Shown: positions 1-8,619, counted from the stretch's first letter. The stretch is DNA of 64,000 nucleotides from Actinomyces sp. AC-20-1 (GCF_023369555.1 NZ_JACJVC010000004.1:1-64000), one strand, 5' to 3'. Translations and numbers: made by a program. The notes: generated from the letters alone by a model not told the origin.

Positions 1-561
1 GGCCTGAGCGCGCTGCTGCTCGTGCCCGGGCTGCACTGGGTGGCCAGCACGGGCGTCGTGCTCGCCGCAGCGCTCCTCGCAACCGTCGCGGTGGGCGACC
101 CGGCCCGGCGGGCGGCCTTCGACGGCGGGCCGGACGCCTCATGGCCGGCCTCGCCCCGGTGGGTGCGCGCCGGCCACCTCGTGGTGCCGGCGGCGTGCCT
201 CATGGTGTGGGGCGCGGTGCTCGGCGGGGTGCTCGCCCTCGCCGGTGGCGGGCGGGCAGGCTCTGCCGGCTGGCTCCTCGGGGCCGGGGTGCTCGCCGGC
301 GTCGGCTGGGGCGGCGTGGCCGTGCGCTCGGCCATGCGGGCCCACCCGAACTGGTCCGACGTCATCGCCTCCCCGGTCGGCCCGGTCCCCCAGGGCCTCC
401 TGCGCCCCCTCTCCCAGGGCCCGGACGCCGCGGCGCTCGTCATGTGGCCCCTCGTCATGGTCCTGCTCGGGGCGGGCGCAGGTCCCACGCTGCTGCTGGC
501 GCAAGCCGTGGTGAGCGTCTTCGCCGTCGCCCTGGCCCTGTGGACGGCCGGCCGCGACTGA
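1..561 (+). CDS. Membrane protein, C-terminal part (possibly DUF6297-like)
   Basis: The reading frame is open to the left window edge, so this is the 3' part of a gene; the GTG at 22 is only an internal candidate start. The visible about 186 residues show about five hydrophobic segments (near residues 5-30, 58-78, 86-104, 142-155 and 160-178) and no catalytic motif. A short stretch around residues 115-140 (PNWSDVIASPVGPVPQG, then LLRPLSQGPD) recalls DUF6297-type proteins, which often neighbour ABC exporters of actinobacteria. That family assignment is from memory and weak. It ends 62 bp before the end of the convergent response regulator gene. Confidence 0.6.
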   Translation, partial: GLSALLLVPGLHWVASTGVVLAAALLATVAVGDPARRAAFDGGPDASWPASPRWVRAGHLVVPAACLMVWGAVLGGVLALAGGGRAGSAGWLLGAGVLAGVGWGGVAVRSAMRAHPNWSDVIASPVGPVPQGLLRPLSQGPDAAALVMWPLVMVLLGAGAGPTLLLAQAVVSVFAVALALWTAGRD

Positions 562-623
562 GCGGGACCGCCCTCTCAGCCGCGAGCCGCCCCCCGGCCC
601 CACCAACCAGGCCCGACCCGCGC

Positions 624-1340
624 TCAGGCGCCCTCGGCCAGCACCTCCTCGACGTCGACCACCCCGGCCCGCATCGCCGTGAGGACGAGCTGGACCCGGT
701 CGCGGCTGCCGGTCTTGGCCAGCAGGTGGGACACGTGCGTCTTGACCGTCGTCATCGACAGCCACAGCCGGTCACACAGCTCCTGGTTCGTCAGCCCCAG
801 CGCGATGAGCCGCAGCACCTCGCGCTCCCGCTCGGTCAGCCCCGCCGCCAGGCCCGGCACCGGCCCTGCCCCGCCCGGGCCGGTGCGCCCCGCGCCCGGG
901 GCCGCCCCCCGGCGCACCGCCGCCAGCAGGCGCCGCGTCGGGCCCGGTGAGATGACGCTGTCACCGGCGTGGACGGTGCGGATCGCGTCGAGCAGGTCCG
1001 CGGGCGGGGTGCTCTTGAGCAGGAAGCCGGCCGCCCCGGCCTCGATCGCCCCGAGGACGTAGCCGTCGGTGTCGAAGGTCGTGAGGATGACGACCCGCCC
1101 CTGGGCGCCCTCCGCGACGAGCCGCCGGGTCGTCTCGATGCCGTCCAGACCGGGCATCTGCACGTCCAGGAGGAGGACGTCCACCGGGTCGCTCACGGCC
1201 CGGCGCAGCGCGGTGGCGCCGTCGGCGGCCTGCCAGGCCACCTCCATGTCCTCCTGGGCGGACAGGATCATCGCCAGGCCGGCGGTGAGCAGGGGCTCGT
1301 CGTCGGTCAGGGCCACGCGGACCGGGACCTGGGCGCTCAT
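624..1340 (-). CDS. LuxR/NarL-family response regulator
   Basis: A 238-residue response regulator. The receiver domain covers about residues 6-125, with acidic pocket D13-D14, phospho-acceptor D59 in the LLLDVQMPG stretch, and the switch/lysine region LLKSTPP. An alanine/glycine/proline-rich linker (about 145-168) leads to a C-terminal LuxR helix-turn-helix (about 170-225, beginning LTEREREVL). Its ATG overlaps the stop of the upstream histidine kinase by 4 bp (ATGA), so the two are co-translated. It should bind DNA after phosphorylation and probably controls the divergent ABC exporter at 2825-5487. The inferred target is the 10-bp inverted repeat at 2691-2747. Confidence 0.95.
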   Translation of the reverse strand: MSAQVPVRVALTDDEPLLTAGLAMILSAQEDMEVAWQAADGATALRRAVSDPVDVLLLDVQMPGLDGIETTRRLVAEGAQGRVVILTTFDTDGYVLGAIEAGAAGFLLKSTPPADLLDAIRTVHAGDSVISPGPTRRLLAAVRRGAAPGAGRTGPGGAGPVPGLAAGLTEREREVLRLIALGLTNQELCDRLWLSMTTVKTHVSHLLAKTGSRDRVQLVLTAMRAGVVDVEEVLAEGA

Positions 1341-2695
1341 GCCCGGCCTCCACCCACGGGCACGACGGCGTGCACCCGCCAGCCGCCGTCGGCAAGAGCC
1401 CCTGCGGTGAGGGTGCCGCCGACGGCGTGGACGCGCTCGCTCATCGACACCAGTCCCAGCCCGCTGCGGCGCGCACCGGCGTCGGCCCCGGGCTGGCAGG
1501 CGGTGTTGCTCACGGTGGCCTCCACCCGGCTCTCAGTGACGTCCACCTCGACGGCGACCGAGGCGCCCGGCGCGTGGCGCACGGCGTTGGTCAGGGCCTC
1601 CTGGACCACCCGGTAGGCGCACGCGCTCACCGGCTCGGGGACCGCGGCGGCGACGTCGAGCCTCAGGGTGAGCGCCGTGCCCGCCTCGCGCACCCCGGCC
1701 ACGAGGCCCGGCACGTCCTCGACGCCCGGCTCGCGGCCGGTCCCACCGGCCCCCGCGCCCGCCGCAGCATCCGCAGCAGCGTCCGGGCTGCTCCCCGCAG
1801 CACCGCCCGGCGCACCGGGCTCGACAGTGCCTCCCGGGCCGAGGGGCCGGGCAGCCGGCTCGTCGTCGTCGCCGCGCAGGACGTCCACGAGGGCGCGCAC
1901 GTCGTCAACGGCCCGCCGGCTCGTCTCCCCGATGACCGCGAGCGCCCGCTCGGCCTCCTCGGGCCGGGTGGCCAGGACGGCGCGGGCGCCCTCGGCCTGC
2001 ATACCGATGACCGACAGGCAGTGGCCGAGCAGGTCGTGGACGTCGCGGGCGATGCGGCTCCTCTCCTGGACGACGGCGAGGCGCCGCTCAGTCTCCTGCT
2101 GGGCCGTGAGCAGGGCCAGGCGCTCACGCACCTGGTCCCGGCGCTCGCGGGAGCGGCGCCGCAGCAGTCCCGTGAGGGCGGCCGTGGCGACGAAGACGAG
2201 CGCGATGGTGACCAGGGCCCCCATCCGGGCCGGCTCCATCTCCAGCCCCGCGCCCCGGTACCCGGCCAGGACGGTGCCGGCGGCGGCGCCCACGCCCTGG
2301 GCGGCGAGCAGGACCCAGGCCCAGGGGCGCGGCAGGCGGCTCGTCGTCGTCTCCACCGCGATGAGCCCGGCCCCGACGGCGAGGAAGGACAGGGAGTCAT
2401 AGACCGCCAAGTGGACCAGGCAGGCGAGGCAGGCCAGCAGGACGCTCGCCATCGGCAGGACGCGGCGCAGGAGGGTGGCCACGGCCCCGGCGGCGACGAG
2501 GACGGCGAACAGGGCCGGCGCCCCGGTCGCGCCGATGTGGGCGGAGGCCGAGGCGGACAGGGGGTCGGGGACGTTCCAGGCGCTGACGTACACGAGCAGG
2601 GCGGCGGCGACGAGGTCCGGCCAGCCGGGGCGGGGCAGGCGGCGCAGGCGCGCGAGCGGCCCGGGCTCCTGCGGGCTCCGGTGGGGCTGGGTCAT
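1337..2695 (-). CDS. Sensor histidine kinase (HisKA_3 type)
   Basis: A 452-residue membrane kinase. Several N-terminal transmembrane segments (about residues 28-178) have almost no extracytoplasmic sensor, as in intramembrane-sensing or ABC-associated kinases. A linker helix follows, then HisKA_3 with the phospho-acceptor H220 in RDVHDLLGH, and a C-terminal HATPase domain with N-box QEALTNAVRH and G-box SGLGLVSM. A proline/alanine/glycine-rich insert sits between the two catalytic domains. The ATG at 2695 was chosen because the upstream extension of the frame enters the divergent promoter and reads as low-quality sequence. It is the partner of the response regulator that follows with a 4-bp overlap. 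Confidence 0.93.
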   Translation of the reverse strand: MTQPHRSPQEPGPLARLRRLPRPGWPDLVAAALLVYVSAWNVPDPLSASASAHIGATGAPALFAVLVAAGAVATLLRRVLPMASVLLACLACLVHLAVYDSLSFLAVGAGLIAVETTTSRLPRPWAWVLLAAQGVGAAAGTVLAGYRGAGLEMEPARMGALVTIALVFVATAALTGLLRRRSRERRDQVRERLALLTAQQETERRLAVVQERSRIARDVHDLLGHCLSVIGMQAEGARAVLATRPEEAERALAVIGETSRRAVDDVRALVDVLRGDDDEPAARPLGPGGTVEPGAPGGAAGSSPDAAADAAAGAGAGGTGREPGVEDVPGLVAGVREAGTALTLRLDVAAAVPEPVSACAYRVVQEALTNAVRHAPGASVAVEVDVTESRVEATVSNTACQPGADAGARRSGLGLVSMSERVHAVGGTLTAGALADGGWRVHAVVPVGGGRA

Positions 2696-2747
2696 ACCCG
2701 CCACCGTAGCGACGGCCGGGCGGCGCCTCGTCCTACCCGGGTATGAC
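2691..2747. promoter_or_regulatory. Inverted repeat in divergent HK/ABC promoter region
   Basis: GTCATACCCG (2691-2700) and CGGGTATGAC (2738-2747) form a perfect 10-bp inverted repeat spaced by 37 bp. The right half is part of the 10-bp palindrome TACCCGGGTA (2734-2743). The left half covers the kinase start codon. Position and symmetry suit an operator for the neighbouring LuxR-type regulator acting on both its own operon and the ABC exporter. This is inference from sequence only. Confidence 0.45.
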
Positions 2748-2824
2748 GGTCGCGCACCCCGGGGCGGTGAGGATCGGACCCGGGCCTGACGACGCCCGGC
2801 CCCGCGGCGGGAAGCCTTGGGGGC

Positions 2825-3850
2825 ATGACACAGCACTCTCTCACACACCAGCATCCGGCCGAGGCCGGCGCCCGCCCCGGCGGCGCGGCCCGCCCCGCCC
2901 ACGGGGACCTCGCCGTCGTCACCCACGGCCTGACCAAGACCTTCGGCAAGGGCGAGGCGGCGCGCACCGTCGTCAGCGGCCTGGACCTGGCCGTCCCGCG
3001 CGGCGCCGTCTACGGCTTCCTGGGCCCCAACGGCTCGGGCAAGTCGACGACGATGAAGATGCTCCTGGGCCTGCTGGCCCCCACCCGCGGCGACGTCGCT
3101 CTCCTGGGGCAGCCGCTCACCCGCGCCACACGCGCCGCGCTCATGGCGCGCACGGGCTCGATGATCGAGCAGCCGCCCGGTTACGGTCACCTCACGGGGG
3201 CGGAGAACATGCGGGTCGTCGCCCGGATGCTGTCCCTGTCCCAGGCGCAGGTGGACCGGGCCCTGGCCCTGGTGCGCCTGAGCGAGCACAAGGACCGGCT
3301 CGTGCGCACCTACTCGCTGGGCATGAAGCAGCGCCTGGGCATCGCCATGGCGCTGGCCCGCGAGCCGGAGCTACTGGTCCTGGACGAGCCCACCAACGGC
3401 CTCGACCCGGCCGGCATCGAGGAGGTGCGCCACCTGCTCGTGTCCCTGGCCGGTGAGGGGGTCACGGTCATGATCTCAAGCCACCTGCTGGACGAGATCG
3501 ACCGGACGGCCTCCGTCCTGGGGGTGCTGGCGGCCGGGCGCCTCGTCTTCCAGGGCACGCGCGCGGCGCTCATGGAGCGCTCGGTGCCGGACCTGCGGGT
3601 GGTGACGCCCGACGTCGCCGCCCTGTCCCCCGAGGAGGCCGGGCGGCTGCTCGCCGGGTTGGTCGCGGCCCCCGGTGTGGCCAGGCGCAGTGCTGACGGC
3701 CTCGTGGTGCCGGGGCTGGCGGCCGACGGCGTGGCCGAGCTCGTGCGCCGGCTCGTGGCCCACGGGGTGTCGGTGCACGAGGTGCGGCGCGAGTCCCAGA
3801 GCCTGGAGGACGTGTTCATGGCGCTCACCGGCGGGGCGGGGGTCCTGTGA
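2825..3850 (+). CDS. ABC-2 exporter ATP-binding protein (bacteriocin-immunity/BcrA type)
   Basis: A 341-residue ATPase subunit. After a poorly conserved 28-residue N-terminus come Walker A GPNGSGKS (67-74), a Q-loop (IEQPPGYGHL), the signature YSLGMKQRLG (about 163-172), Walker B LLVLDEPTNGLDPAG and the H-loop SSHLLDE. The 'TGSMIEQP' and 'YSLGMKQR' forms are typical of the BcrA/LanF branch that exports lantibiotics, bacitracin-like peptides or other envelope-active compounds. The last about 110 residues are a regulatory tail. The stop overlaps the ATG of the first permease (TGATG). With the two permeases and the divergent two-component system it forms a LanFEG-like resistance module. Confidence 0.93.
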   Translation: MTQHSLTHQHPAEAGARPGGAARPAHGDLAVVTHGLTKTFGKGEAARTVVSGLDLAVPRGAVYGFLGPNGSGKSTTMKMLLGLLAPTRGDVALLGQPLTRATRAALMARTGSMIEQPPGYGHLTGAENMRVVARMLSLSQAQVDRALALVRLSEHKDRLVRTYSLGMKQRLGIAMALAREPELLVLDEPTNGLDPAGIEEVRHLLVSLAGEGVTVMISSHLLDEIDRTASVLGVLAAGRLVFQGTRAALMERSVPDLRVVTPDVAALSPEEAGRLLAGLVAAPGVARRSADGLVVPGLAADGVAELVRRLVAHGVSVHEVRRESQSLEDVFMALTGGAGVL

Positions 3851-4689
3851 TGACGACGACGCCCGGACCCCTGCCCACCTCACCGGCCGCCGGGGGCCCC
3901 GGCCCCGCCGCAGGCGGCCTGTCCTGGGCGACGGCGGTGCGCCTGGAGGTGGCCAAGACGCGCCGCCTGCGGCTGTGGCCGGTCGCCCTGGCCCTGCTGG
4001 GCGTGTGCCTGGCCCTGTCCCTTCCCGTCTCGGCCTCCGCCCGCGACCACCTCGCCAACGCGGTGAGGGACCCCTGGCCCGACCGGCTGCTGACCGTGTC
4101 GATGTCAGCCGCGCTCGTCTCCCCGCTGCTCGTGTCGGTCCTGGCGAGCCGGCTCGTCGACGTCGAGCACACCGGTGGGGGCTGGAACCTGTCGGCGACG
4201 ATGGGGCTGACGCCCGGGCGCCTGTGCCGGGCCAAGCTCACCGCCCTGGCCGGGGTGCTGGCGCCCGTCGTCGTCCTTCAGGTCGCGCTCCCGGTGGTGG
4301 CCGGGCGACTGGTCGGCGCCACGTGGGCGCTGGACACCGCACCGTGGCTGGCCTACGGGCTGAGCCTGTTCGTCCTCGACGTCGTCGCCTGCGGGCTGCA
4401 CCTGCTGCTGGCGGCGCTGGTGGACAACCAGATCATCTGCGTCGGGGTGGGGTTCCTCGGCTCCTTCATCTCCCTGTTCGCCCTGCTCATGCCGCCGTGG
4501 CTGACGCACCTCGTCCCCTGGGGCTACTGGGCGGCCATCACCCCGGCGGTGACCGTGGGGGACCTGGATGACGGCGCCTTCCAGGTGGTCTACACGTCCC
4601 CCGACTGGCCGTGGGTCATCGGCTTCCTCCTCCTGGCGGCCACCACCTTCGCCGCCGCCACCGCACGACTCGACCGGATCGAGAGGTAA
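3850..4689 (+). CDS. ABC-2 type permease, first subunit
   Basis: A 279-residue integral membrane protein with about six hydrophobic segments after a proline/glycine-rich N-terminus. The early LEVAKTRRLRLW element, a charged helix just before the first membrane span, is typical of LanE/LanG-like permeases. The ATG at 3850 overlaps the stop of the ATPase gene; an alternative GTG lies one codon earlier at 3847. The next permease gene begins 3 bp after its stop. The likely role is one half of the membrane channel of an exporter dimer; the substrate is unknown. Confidence 0.85.
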   Translation: MTTTPGPLPTSPAAGGPGPAAGGLSWATAVRLEVAKTRRLRLWPVALALLGVCLALSLPVSASARDHLANAVRDPWPDRLLTVSMSAALVSPLLVSVLASRLVDVEHTGGGWNLSATMGLTPGRLCRAKLTALAGVLAPVVVLQVALPVVAGRLVGATWALDTAPWLAYGLSLFVLDVVACGLHLLLAALVDNQIICVGVGFLGSFISLFALLMPPWLTHLVPWGYWAAITPAVTVGDLDDGAFQVVYTSPDWPWVIGFLLLAATTFAAATARLDRIER

Positions 4690-4692
4690 GAC

Positions 4693-5487
4693 ATGAGCAC
4701 GTCCGCATCTCTTCAGCACGCGCCCCGCCGGGCCGCCCTCATCGACCTCATGGCGGTCGAGGCGCTCAAGCTGCGCCGCTCCCTCGTGTGGGTGTTCACG
4801 CTCCTGCTGCCAGCGCTCACCGTCATCACCGGCAGCGTCAACTACGCCGGCAACCAGGGGGTCCTGTCTCCGGGCTGGGCCTCCTACACGAGCCAGGTGA
4901 CGCTGTTCTACGGGCTCCTGTTCCTCTCGGTCGGGGTGGCGCTCGTCTGCGCGGCCGTGTGGCGCCCCGAGCACCGGGGGACCTCCTGGAACGCCATGCG
5001 CACCACCCCGGCCTCCGTGGCGCAGGTGGCCGTCGCCAAGACGCTCGTCACGATGGTCCCGGTCCTCGCGATGCAGGTGGTGCTCGTGTCCCTCACCTGG
5101 CTCTCGGGCGCTGTGGTGCTGCGCCTGCCGGGCGGCCTGCCGGCGGTGGTGGCCGTGGCCGGGGCGCTGACGGTGGTCGCGGCGCTGCCGCTCGTGGCCC
5201 TGCAGTCCCTGCTGGCGATGGTGCTGCGCTCCTTCGGCACGCCGGTGGCGCTGGGGCTGGTGGGCACGGTCGTGGGGATCGCGCTGAGCGTCAAGGCCTC
5301 GGCGCTGGCGCGGCTGTGGCCGTACTCTCTGGTGACCTCGGCCCAGTCCCTGGGCTCGACGGCGCTGTCGGGCTCCGGCGCCCTGGACTGGGCCGGCATC
5401 GGCCCGGTCCTGGTGGGCGCCGCCGCGTCCGGCGTCATCTGCTGGGGTCTGCTCGTGGCGGTGGCCGCCCGCAGCGCGAGGCGGTGA
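4693..5487 (+). CDS. ABC-2 type permease, second subunit
   Basis: A 264-residue membrane protein with about six hydrophobic segments and the same 'MAVEALKLRRSLVW' pre-membrane helix as its neighbour, so the two are related halves of a heterodimeric exporter. The ribosome site GAGAGGTAAG precedes the ATG. It is the last gene of the ATPase-permease-permease unit. The downstream DNA changes to lower GC at the Abi locus, so the operon probably ends here. Confidence 0.85.
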   Translation: MSTSASLQHAPRRAALIDLMAVEALKLRRSLVWVFTLLLPALTVITGSVNYAGNQGVLSPGWASYTSQVTLFYGLLFLSVGVALVCAAVWRPEHRGTSWNAMRTTPASVAQVAVAKTLVTMVPVLAMQVVLVSLTWLSGAVVLRLPGGLPAVVAVAGALTVVAALPLVALQSLLAMVLRSFGTPVALGLVGTVVGIALSVKASALARLWPYSLVTSAQSLGSTALSGSGALDWAGIGPVLVGAAASGVICWGLLVAVAARSARR

Positions 5488-5514
5488 GGGCGGGCGACAC
5501 CACCCACTTCAGCA

Positions 5515-5600
5515 TTCACACATATCGAGAGGTGCGATAGTGTGCCTCTCATCAGACACCGCCCCCCGCTGTTGGCTCGCCATCACGGGGGCGGTTTTCT
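5515..5600 (+). ncRNA. Candidate structured RNA upstream of the Abi gene, ending in a Rho-independent terminator
   Basis: Two hairpins lie between the permease stop and the Abi start. Hairpin 1 (5527-5550) has arms GAGAGG/CCTCTC extended by G-U pairs to about 10 bp around an ATAG loop. Hairpin 2 pairs CCGCCCCC (5559-5566) with GGGGGCGG (5587-5594) around a 20-nt loop and is followed by TTTTCT, a classic intrinsic terminator just 12 bp before the Abi start codon. A possible promoter is TTCACA (5515) with GATAGT (5536), 15 bp apart, which is poor. The 5' end is therefore unknown. Abi_2/AbiF-type toxins are known to carry small upstream RNAs (RAGATH-18-like) as antitoxin partners, and this element sits in that position. 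Confidence 0.5.
5558..5600 (+). terminator. Intrinsic terminator immediately before the Abi gene
   Basis: This is an 8-9 bp GC stem (5558-5566 with 5587-5595), a 20-nt loop and the T-rich tail TTTTCT. It would stop transcripts from the ABC operon or a short leader RNA before they reach the Abi gene, so Abi expression would depend on read-through or a promoter inside the AT-richer stretch TTTTCTATAGCGCAT. Confidence 0.75.
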
Positions 5601-5611
5601 ATAGCGCATAG

Positions 5612-6631
5612 GTGGCAACACCGTCGTTCCCCAAGCACTCGCGCAGTGACGAGGAGCTGTTGGACCTCCTGGTGGAGCGAGGTCTCAGTGTTCCTGACCG
5701 GACGGGCGCACTGCGGGACCTCCAGACCTACGGCTACCACCGGCTCGGCGGCTACCGCTATCCCCTTCGTCAGCTTCTCCCGGATGACGAGCAAGACCCG
5801 GCCCAGCGACGGTTTCGGTCAGACGAGTTCATCGAGGGTGCGAGCCATGACGATGTCATGCGCCTGTACAAGTTCGACCGTCGGCTCAGGGAGGTCGTGC
5901 TCCAGGGGGTTCTCGAGTACGAAGCACGCCTACGCAGCGCGCTCATCGGCGTTGTCTCCGTGCGAGGGGCTTACGCGCACCTCGACCAGCCTCGTGACAG
6001 TCTTGACCCACGAAAGACCGCACAGCAACAAAAGGGGTCGTCAGCCACACTCCTGGAGCGGTGGGAGCACACCGTTCGGGATGCGACACATGATGCGAGG
6101 CAGAGCGACGCAGTGGCTCACCACCTCGTTGCCTACGAGAACACACCTCCCCCGATCTGGATCGCGCTCGACGTCGTCTCCTTCGGCTCCCTTCCATACT
6201 TCATGGACCTCATGCGTGACGAGGACCGTAACGCCGTCGCCCGGCTCTTCGGGGTACGCAACGGCAACGCCTTGACTCGGTGGACTCGCGCCTTCGTTGA
6301 CCTTCGCAACATTTGTGCGCATGACCTGCGGCTGTTCAACAGCAACGTCAAGCGCAAGATCACGATCCAGCCGAGCCAGGTCCCAGCAGACGCCTTGCAG
6401 CACTTACGCGGCCACAAGTCACCGAAGATCTACATGCACCTCACGCTCCTGGCCTATGTGTTGCGGAGCCACCCAGCCGAAAGCCGCTGGCACCTGCCGC
6501 TGCGGACCCAGATCCGGAAGCTCCCCACCGGGATCAGAGACGGAAGCGGTGCACCGCTGGACCTGACAGTCATGGGTTTTCCTGAGAACTGGGAGACGCT
6601 GGCCCCCTGGCAAGACAACGCACGACTATGA
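5612..6631 (+). CDS. Abi_2/AbiF-type abortive infection protein with HEPN motif
   Basis: A 339-residue protein with the layout of the Abi_2 (AbiD/AbiF) family. An N-terminal region has the conserved 'TYGYHRLGGYRYPLR' stretch (39-53), then 'LYKFDRRLREVV' (85-96), and a C-terminal HEPN-like helix with the RX4H ribonuclease motif R232-NICA-H237 followed by a conserved D and NSN. A second R-x4-H (R118/H123) may be fortuitous. The start is GTG with almost no Shine-Dalgarno and lies 12 bp after an intrinsic terminator. GC content is clearly lower than that of the flanking genes, which suggests recent transfer. The family causes growth arrest on phage infection, probably by RNA cleavage, and related proteins are regulated by a neighbouring small RNA. 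Confidence 0.87.
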   Translation: MATPSFPKHSRSDEELLDLLVERGLSVPDRTGALRDLQTYGYHRLGGYRYPLRQLLPDDEQDPAQRRFRSDEFIEGASHDDVMRLYKFDRRLREVVLQGVLEYEARLRSALIGVVSVRGAYAHLDQPRDSLDPRKTAQQQKGSSATLLERWEHTVRDATHDARQSDAVAHHLVAYENTPPPIWIALDVVSFGSLPYFMDLMRDEDRNAVARLFGVRNGNALTRWTRAFVDLRNICAHDLRLFNSNVKRKITIQPSQVPADALQHLRGHKSPKIYMHLTLLAYVLRSHPAESRWHLPLRTQIRKLPTGIRDGSGAPLDLTVMGFPENWETLAPWQDNARL

Positions 6632-6637
6632 GGTAAC

Positions 6638-6681
6638 GACGGCGGCCCGCCGCCTCCGCTGGGAGGTGGCGGGCCGCCGTC
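6638..6681. terminator. Bidirectional terminator hairpin between Abi and catalase genes
   Basis: A 20-bp stem (6638-6657 with 6662-6681, one G-T pair) closes on the loop GCTG. It lies between two convergent genes. There is no marked T-tract, but the stem is very GC-rich and symmetrical, as expected for a shared terminator. Confidence 0.7.
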
Positions 6682-6712
6682 GGACGCCCGGTTCCGTGGG
6701 CAGAGCCGGGGC

Positions 6713-8461
6713 TCAGAGCACGTAGGGGTCGTTCATGGGGTCGGTGAGCGAGGTCGGGTCGGCCGCGTTGGTGTCGCGTCCGGCCGGGCCGAGCCCCGCC
6801 GCCGAGGCCGGGGAGGCCGGCGCCGTCGGGACGTCGAGCTCGGCGTTGGCGCGGTTGCGCTCGAGCCACAGCTCGTAGGAGTCGGCGGTGGGGCCGTCGA
6901 GGTCCACGGCACCGATGTCGATGCCCAGTGCCTGGGCCACGCCCCGGCCGTAGGCGGGGTCCGCGTGGTAGCAGTTGAAGATGTGGCGGTGCTTGATCTG
7001 CAGGGTCGAGTCGCCCATGGCACGGGCGGTGTTCTCGCACAGGACGAGCTGCTGCTCGGGGGTCATGGCGCGCCAGAGCATGCCGGGCTGGGTGTAGTAG
7101 TCGTGGTCGTCCTCGCGGAAGTCGTACATGGCGACGTCGCCGCCGGCCTGGACGGGCTCGGAGAGCCCGCGAGAGTCCTGCCAGTTGCCGTAGGAGTTGG
7201 GCTCGTAGGCGTTCTGGGAGCCGGCGTTGCCGTCCACCCGCATGGCGCCGTCGCGGTGGAAGGAGTGCGGGCAGGCCACGCCGCGCGGGGAGTTGACCGG
7301 GATCTGGTGGTGGTTGACGCCCAGGCGGTAGCGCTGGGCGTCGCCGTAGGAGAACAGGCGGGCCTGGAGCATCTTGTCCGGGGAGTAGCCGATGCCCGGG
7401 ACGATGTTCTGGGGCGTGAAACCGGCCTGCTCGACGTCCTGGAAGTAGTTGTCGGGGTTGCGGTTGAGCTCGAGGACGCCGACCTCCTGGAAGGGGTAGT
7501 CGGCCTTGGGCCACATCTTGGTCAGGTCGAAGGGGTTCCAGCCGGTGATGGCCTCGGCCTGCTCGACGGTCATGGTCTGGACGTACATGGTCCAGCGGGG
7601 GTACTGGCCCTTCTCGATGGACTCGTAGAGGTCGCGCTGGTTGGACTCGCGGTCCTGGGCGACGACGGCGGCGGCCTCCTGGTCGGTGAGGTTGGCGACG
7701 CCCTGCTGGGAGCGGAAGTGGAACTTGACCCAGGTGCGCACGCCCTCGGCGTTGATGAAGGAGTAGGCGTGGGAGGAGAAGCCGTGCATGTACCGGTAGG
7801 ACAGCGGGATGCCGCGGTCGGACATGGTGATGGTGACCTGGAGCAGGGACTCGGGCAACGAGGTCCAGAAGTCCCAGTTGGTGTTGGGGCTGCGCAGGTT
7901 GGTGCGCGGGTCGCGCTTGACGGCGTGGTTGAGGTCGATGAACTTCTTGCCGTCGCGGAAGAAGAAGACGGGGGTGTTGTTGCCGACGACGTCCCAGTTG
8001 CCCTCGGAGGTGAACAGGCGCACGGAGAAGCCGCGGATGTCGCGCTCGGCGTCGGCGGCGCCGCGCTCACCGGCGACGGTGGACATGCGCATGAAGAGCT
8101 CGCACTGGTTGCCCTCGGTGGCGAAGATCGCGGCGCGGGTGAGCTCGGGGATGGCGCGGGTGACGGTGAAGGTGCCCCAGGCGCCCGAGCCCTTGGCGTG
8201 CATGCGGCGCTCGGGGATGACCTCGCGGTTGAAGTGGGCGTGCTTCTCGAGCAGCCAGGCGTCCTGGAGGGCGATGGGGCCGCGCACGCCGGCGGTCATG
8301 GAGTCCTGGTTGTTGTGGACGGGTGAGCCGTTGGCCATCGTCATGCGGCCCTGGCCGGTGGTGTCGTTGCGGCTGGGCAGGTGCTCGCCCAGTCCGGCGC
8401 GGTCCATGGGGCAGCCGGTGGGGGCGGTGTCCTGAGGGTCGCGGTGGGTGCTGTCGCTCAT
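6713..8461 (-). CDS. katA: Monofunctional haem catalase
   Basis: A 582-residue clade-type haem catalase converting H2O2 to water and oxygen in the cytoplasm. The distal histidine is H88 (RRMHAKG), the distal asparagine N161 ([11 protein letters not shown]) and the proximal haem-ligand tyrosine Y372 ([12 protein letters not shown]). The nucleotide-binding stretch LNRNPDNYF is also present. The ATG at 8461 was chosen because AAGGAGA lies 7 bp upstream; the frame extends 21 codons further but without conservation. The C-terminal about 60 residues are an alanine/proline-rich tail. It is monocistronic, with its own AT-rich promoter region and a palindrome at 8599-8619. It fits an organism that also carries an oxygen-sensitive ribonucleotide reductase and must handle peroxide. 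Confidence 0.97.
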   Translation of the reverse strand: MSDSTHRDPQDTAPTGCPMDRAGLGEHLPSRNDTTGQGRMTMANGSPVHNNQDSMTAGVRGPIALQDAWLLEKHAHFNREVIPERRMHAKGSGAWGTFTVTRAIPELTRAAIFATEGNQCELFMRMSTVAGERGAADAERDIRGFSVRLFTSEGNWDVVGNNTPVFFFRDGKKFIDLNHAVKRDPRTNLRSPNTNWDFWTSLPESLLQVTITMSDRGIPLSYRYMHGFSSHAYSFINAEGVRTWVKFHFRSQQGVANLTDQEAAAVVAQDRESNQRDLYESIEKGQYPRWTMYVQTMTVEQAEAITGWNPFDLTKMWPKADYPFQEVGVLELNRNPDNYFQDVEQAGFTPQNIVPGIGYSPDKMLQARLFSYGDAQRYRLGVNHHQIPVNSPRGVACPHSFHRDGAMRVDGNAGSQNAYEPNSYGNWQDSRGLSEPVQAGGDVAMYDFREDDHDYYTQPGMLWRAMTPEQQLVLCENTARAMGDSTLQIKHRHIFNCYHADPAYGRGVAQALGIDIGAVDLDGPTADSYELWLERNRANAELDVPTAPASPASAAGLGPAGRDTNAADPTSLTDPMNDPYVL

Positions 8462-8598
8462 GGGTGTCTCCTTGCTCGGCCGCCAGGCCGGGTCTCGTGC
8501 TGGCGGGTGCGCGGTCGCGTGCACCGGTCGGGGCGTCGACGGCGTCGAGGACGTCCTGACCGGGTGTCAGCAACCATAGCCGAACAATAAGAACTTGT

Positions 8599-8619
8599 CT
8601 CAGTAGTTGCTCTACTGAG
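8599..8619. promoter_or_regulatory. Palindrome upstream of catalase
   Basis: CTCAGTAG (8599-8606) and CTACTGAG (8612-8619) are perfect inverted 8-bp arms with a 5-bp spacer. They lie in the AT-rich stretch about 140 bp upstream of katA. This is a probable operator for a redox or peroxide regulator. It does not match a PerR box. The regulator is not identifiable from the window. Confidence 0.45.

Noticed and set aside
5694-5986. Second R-x4-H motif (R118/H123) in the Abi protein as a second HEPN site
   Set aside because: Its context does not match the conserved HEPN helix of this family as well as R232/H237; treated as coincidence.
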